Assembly (NCBI RefSeq): GCF_051414035.1
Contig: NZ_JBLKNW010000003.1
Span: forward strand, 62,001 to 126,000
Reading direction: 5' to 3'
Origin: Halosimplex amylolyticum
GTDB taxonomy: Archaea > Halobacteriota > Halobacteria > Halobacteriales > Haloarculaceae
DNA length: 64,000 bases
Part shown: positions 60,537 to 64,000 of the stretch, in pieces
Layout of the letters: each line of letters opens with the position of its first letter
How positions within the stretch are numbered: the stretch's first letter is position 1
The notes under the pieces: generated by a model
The model's database searches: none
What the model was told of the DNA's origin: nothing
What the model saw: only the letters and a program-made list of their open reading frames with translations
Made by a program: the position numbers and the translations under genes

Positions 60537-63500
60537 TCAGAGTAGACTGCCGAAGAAGTTCACGAGTTTCGAGACTGCCCCTTCGACGCTCTCTCTCGAT
60601 TCCGCCAGTCCACCCGTGGTCGTCGTCTGCGTCGGTGACGTGTCGGTCGGTGCGTCAGTCGCCGTCTGCGTCGCCGTCGGGGTCGCGGTGGCTGTCGCCG
60701 TCGCCATGGGCGACTCGGTCGGGGTCGCGGTGGCTGTCGCCGTCGCTGTCTCGGTCGGAGCCGCCGTTGCCGTCGCGGTGTCGGTCGCCGTCTCCGTCGC
60801 CGTCTCCGTCGGCGTTCCAGTCGGCGTGTCCCCGACCGTCTCGGGGCGCTCGAATTCGAATGTCAGGTTCCACTGGCCGTCGACCGGAACGCTCCGCCCG
60901 TCGGCCGTCTCGGCACTGGCCGTGTAGGTTCCCGTTTCGAGATCGGTCCCGTTGATCTGTGCCGTCGAGTCCGCGTCGACGGTGAGCGTCGTCACGAGCC
61001 CGGTCTCGTTCTCGACGGTCAACTCGACCGCCTCGTCGTTGGGGTTCGTCGCAGTGACATTATCGTCGACGGTCAACGCGAGCGATTCGAGGTCGGGCGG
61101 AAGCGAAAACTGCCACTCGGTCTCGCCGTTGACGGGCACAGATTCACCAGCCAGGGTCGCGGCTGTCAGCGTGTACTCGCCCGGTTCGAGACCGGTGATC
61201 GACTCGTTCGCCCCCGAATCGACCTGGAGCGACCGGATGGTCCCCGACTCGTTCGTCACGTCTACAGCAAGCGGGCCGTCGGTCGGGTTCTCCGCCCAGA
61301 CGACGCGGTTGCCGACGGTCGCGTTCACCGCGAGGTCGGCTTCGGCTGGGACGCTGACGAGCGCGTAGATCCCGTCCTCGGTGATCGTCTGCGTCACGAT
61401 CCCGTCCACGGACTCGGTCTCGTTCACGACCGTCGTCCACTCGGTCCCGTCGTAGCGCCAGAGCTGGACCACGTCGTCGGTCTCGTCGGTCCCGACGCCT
61501 TCGAGTTCGAATCGCACCTGGATGTCGCCGTCCAGACTACTCGCGTTCAGTCCCGGCCCGAGGGCGGTGGCGTCCTCGAGGAGGTCCGGGAGCGCCGTCT
61601 GCTCGACCGAGTCCAGCGCGACGGACTTGTCGTCGAAAGTGGTGTTCAGCGACGGACCGAGGCGAAGCGCGGTCGCGGTCGCGCTGCCGTCGGTCGCTTC
61701 AAGCGCGAGGCCGACGTTGTCAGTGACGGTGACGTTGTCGAGCGTCGCGCTGCCGTCGACTCGCACGCCGTCGTCGCCGTTGTTCCGGACCGTCGTGTCG
61801 CTGACGACCGTCCCGGTGACGTCGGTGCCGACGCTGACGCCCGGGCCGGCGTTCGCCTCGATCAGCGAGTCGGTGACGTTCGTGTCGCTCATCGCGGACT
61901 GCTCGACGACGCCGGCGCCGTCGTTGTCTGCGATGGTCACGTTCTCCAGCGTGGCGACGGAGTGGCGCAAGAGCACAACGCCGGCCAGTCCGTTGCCGGA
62001 GACGGTCGCGTTGACCATCGTCAGTTCGCTCCCCGTGTTTCGCGCGCGGACGCCCTCGCCGCCGTTGTCCGACACCGTCGTGTTACGCACGTCGAGCAGG
62101 CTGTTCGCATCGGTCGCGAGACCCGTGCCGTCGTTCGCGCGCACGACCGACGACTCGACGGAGACTTGCGTGGTCTCGACGGCGGCAAGCCCGTTCTCGT
62201 TCCCCTCGATGGTGCTGTCGTTGACGGCGATCTCGCCCGTCTCGGCGGCGAGCAGACCGAGCGAGTTCTCGGCCAGCGTGACGTTGGTCACGTTCGCGTC
62301 GAGCCCGCGGAAGAGCAGGCCCTGCTCGTTCTCGCTGAACGCGGAATCCGCGACCGAGACGTCTGTGACGCCGCCAAAACCGATCAGGTCGACCGCGAGG
62401 CCCTGATTCCAGCCGCTCGCGCTGACGTTTCGAACGGAGACGTTCTCGACCGAAACATCGCTGTCGTTAAAGACCCAGATACCGGCGTTCACGGTGCCGG
62501 ACTCGGGGTTCTCGATGGGACCCGGTCCCTCGATACTGTAGTCGTTCCCGTCGATGACGACGTCACTCGCCTGCACCCGGAGACAAGTGTCCTGCTCCGT
62601 GGCCTGGACGTCCGCGGTCAGTTCGTACGCACCGGGCTGGGTGATGTTCCGACACGAGTTGATCTGCCGGTCGACGCCCGCTGCCTCGACGGTGATGGTC
62701 ACGTTCGGCGAACCGTTCAGCAGGACCTCTCGGTCCGCGCTCTCGCCGGTCAGGGTGTAGGTGCCCGGTTCGAACTGCTCACTGACGGTCTCGTTCGCGG
62801 AGATTTCGAGCGTCCTGTTCTCGACTCCCTCGGCAGACGCGGTGACCGTGACGGCGATGTCACCGAGGTTCGCGATCGTGACGTTCTGGTCCGCGACCGA
62901 AACGTCGAGATCGATCGGCTCCGGTTCGGCGCTCTCGTTGATCGTGATCTCGTAGGCGGACTCGCCCTCGACGAGAACGTCGCGCTCAGCGCTTTCGCCG
63001 GTCAGCGTGTAGGTTCCCGGTTCGAACTGTTCAGTCGCGTTCTCTCCGGCCGCGATCTCGATCGTGCGGTTTTCCATCTCCTCGGCGGACGCCGTAACCG
63101 TGACGGCCGCATCACTCGGGTTCGCGAGCGTAACGTTCTGCCCCTCGACGGTGACGGTGAGATCTATCGCCTCCACCGCAGTGATCGTGAACTCGTAGGT
63201 TGACTGACCCCCGAAGACGACCTCGCGATCCTCGCTCTCGCCGGTCAGGGTGTAGGTGCCCGGATCGAGCGTCAGCGTCTCGGTCGCGTTCGCGCCAACC
63301 TCGATCCCCTCTTCGGTTCCCTCCTCGTCGGTCGCCGTAACCGTGACGGTGGCGTTACTCGGGTTCTCGATCGTGAGGGTCTGGCCGTCGACGCTCACCT
63401 CCAAGTCGATCGCTTCAGGTTCTTCCGGTTCGGGTGCGGGGGCCTCTATCGTCACCTCCGCCTCAGACTGACCGTTGATCTGAACCGACCGGCCCTCGGT

Positions 63501-64000
63501 CGTCTCGGCCGTCAGCGTGTACGTCCCGGGGTCGAGCCGCTGGGCGACAGTCCAGTCGCGAGGCACCTCGAAGGTCTCGCGCTGGCCGTCGTCGCGCTCG
63601 GCCGTCACGACCACGCGCTGGTCGTTCGGGTTGTCGACGGTGAGCGTCTGGTTGTCGACGGTCGCGCTGAGACTCTGCAGTTGGTCGCCGACTGAGATGG
63701 TGAGTTCGGACCGTCCGGCGAGTTCGACATCGCGGCCGTCGTCGGTCTCGGCGGTCAGGGTGTACGTCCCGGGGTCGAGTTCAAGCGTGGTCGACTCGCC
63801 GGGCGCGAGCGTGACGGTCTGCAGGTCGCCGGCGTCGCTGGTCACGGTCACCGTGACCGCGACATCGTTAGGGTTCGCGAGGAAGATCGTCTCGTCGTCG
63901 GCCGAGGCGAATAGACTGCGCAGGCGGTCCGGCTCGTCGTCCTCGGGATCCTCGGCGGTCCCCTTCGCGTAGTTGTAGATGGTCACTTCCTGGGTGACGT
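60537..64000 (-). CDS. Large secreted beta-helix surface protein with repeated beta modules, 5' end outside window
   Basis: At least 1153 residues; the frame is open to the right edge and a GTG at 63986 is probably internal. Five modules of about 75 residues come first, each with an (N/S)P(N/S)D-type strand (LANPNDVAVTV) and ending in PGTYTLT. A Cys-containing hinge follows (about 460-490 from 63986: INSCRN, DTCLRV). Then comes a right-handed parallel beta-helix of NosD type (about 490-830; VVIDGNDYSIEG, then SVADSAFSENEQG-like turns). Two further modules, a Thr-Ala-rich linker (about 1060-1120) and a short amphipathic end without a membrane anchor complete it. Thr/Asn-rich composition suggests an extracellular glycoprotein; a polysaccharide-binding or lyase-like role fits the context but is not shown. 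Confidence 0.82.
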   Translation of the reverse strand, partial: VTQEVTIYNYAKGTAEDPEDDEPDRLRSLFASADDETIFLANPNDVAVTVTVTSDAGDLQTVTLAPGESTTLELDPGTYTLTAETDDGRDVELAGRSELTISVGDQLQSLSATVDNQTLTVDNPNDQRVVVTAERDDGQRETFEVPRDWTVAQRLDPGTYTLTAETTEGRSVQINGQSEAEVTIEAPAPEPEEPEAIDLEVSVDGQTLTIENPSNATVTVTATDEEGTEEGIEVGANATETLTLDPGTYTLTGESEDREVVFGGQSTYEFTITAVEAIDLTVTVEGQNVTLANPSDAAVTVTASAEEMENRTIEIAAGENATEQFEPGTYTLTGESAERDVLVEGESAYEITINESAEPEPIDLDVSVADQNVTIANLGDIAVTVTASAEGVENRTLEISANETVSEQFEPGTYTLTGESADREVLLNGSPNVTITVEAAGVDRQINSCRNITQPGAYELTADVQATEQDTCLRVQASDVVIDGNDYSIEGPGPIENPESGTVNAGIWVFNDSDVSVENVSVRNVSASGWNQGLAVDLIGFGGVTDVSVADSAFSENEQGLLFRGLDANVTNVTLAENSLGLLAAETGEIAVNDSTIEGNENGLAAVETTQVSVESSVVRANDGTGLATDANSLLDVRNTTVSDNGGEGVRARNTGSELTMVNATVSGNGLAGVVLLRHSVATLENVTIADNDGAGVVEQSAMSDTNVTDSLIEANAGPGVSVGTDVTGTVVSDTTVRNNGDDGVRVDGSATLDNVTVTDNVGLALEATDGSATATALRLGPSLNTTFDDKSVALDSVEQTALPDLLEDATALGPGLNASSLDGDIQVRFELEGVGTDETDDVVQLWRYDGTEWTTVVNETESVDGIVTQTITEDGIYALVSVPAEADLAVNATVGNRVVWAENPTDGPLAVDVTNESGTIRSLQVDSGANESITGLEPGEYTLTAATLAGESVPVNGETEWQFSLPPDLESLALTVDDNVTATNPNDEAVELTVENETGLVTTLTVDADSTAQINGTDLETGTYTASAETADGRSVPVDGQWNLTFEFERPETVGDTPTGTPTETATETATDTATATAAPTETATATATATPTESPMATATATATPTATQTATDAPTDTSPTQTTTTGGLAESRESVEGAVSKLVNFFGSLL

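Noticed and set aside
60630..60830. Short-period repeat resembling a CRISPR-like array
   Set aside because: It is the codon-level repetition of a Thr-Ala-rich linker in the surface protein. There are no spacers of uniform length.

Overview
The window is haloarchaeal chromosome or megaplasmid (class Halobacteria). It is GC-rich with acidic proteins, has Tat/lipobox signals on secreted binding proteins, TATA boxes 24-33 bases before many start codons (leaderless mRNAs), an SMC-related/RdfA gene pair and archaeal-type IS elements. The species cannot be named from the sequence. No rRNA, tRNA or CRISPR array was seen.

Most of the window is an accessory island for taking up and degrading plant-type sugars, with L-arabinose-containing glycans the likeliest target. 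Left part (1-6455): a cut medium-chain dehydrogenase, a GHL6-type glycoside hydrolase, a Gfo/Idh oxidoreductase fused to a TIM barrel, an IclR regulator with four candidate operators, and an RdfA-like protein. 6.7-12.3 kb: an SMC-related ATPase, an enolase-superfamily enzyme, an IS630 element inserted in a decayed sugar-isomerase gene, and an RraA-type aldolase. 12.7-22 kb: a small hypothetical protein, a second IclR regulator, a GH127 enzyme, a 1.3 kb region rich in inverted repeats, and a complete CUT1 ABC sugar importer. 22-32.8 kb: three more GH127 genes, two aldo/keto reductases, an extended SDR and a sugar-acid dehydratase of the enolase superfamily.

33-35 kb is scar tissue: a TnpB element with a frameshifted tnpB and an intact 48-residue DUF2080-type gene, followed by an internally deleted metal-ABC permease remnant. 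35-46.6 kb: another SDR, a GH2 glycosidase, a split Tm-1-like pair, a cupin, a UspA protein, a third IclR regulator, an FAH-family sugar-acid enzyme and a GH51 arabinofuranosidase. 46.8-56.6 kb: two paralogous GMC oxidoreductases flank a second CUT1 importer with a DUF624-like membrane protein; the second GMC gene overlaps a gluconate-2-dehydrogenase subunit-3-like gene. 57.4-64 kb: an AAA ATPase/DUF234 protein, an RtcB protein and a large secreted beta-helix protein running off the right edge.

The proposed flow is extracellular or periplasmic breakdown, import by the two CUT1 systems, intracellular GH127/GH51/GH2 hydrolysis, then non-phosphorylating oxidation (SDR or AKR dehydrogenases, enolase-superfamily dehydratases, FAH-family enzyme). 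Control is by IclR regulators whose candidate operators are inverted repeats with a 7-base spacer.
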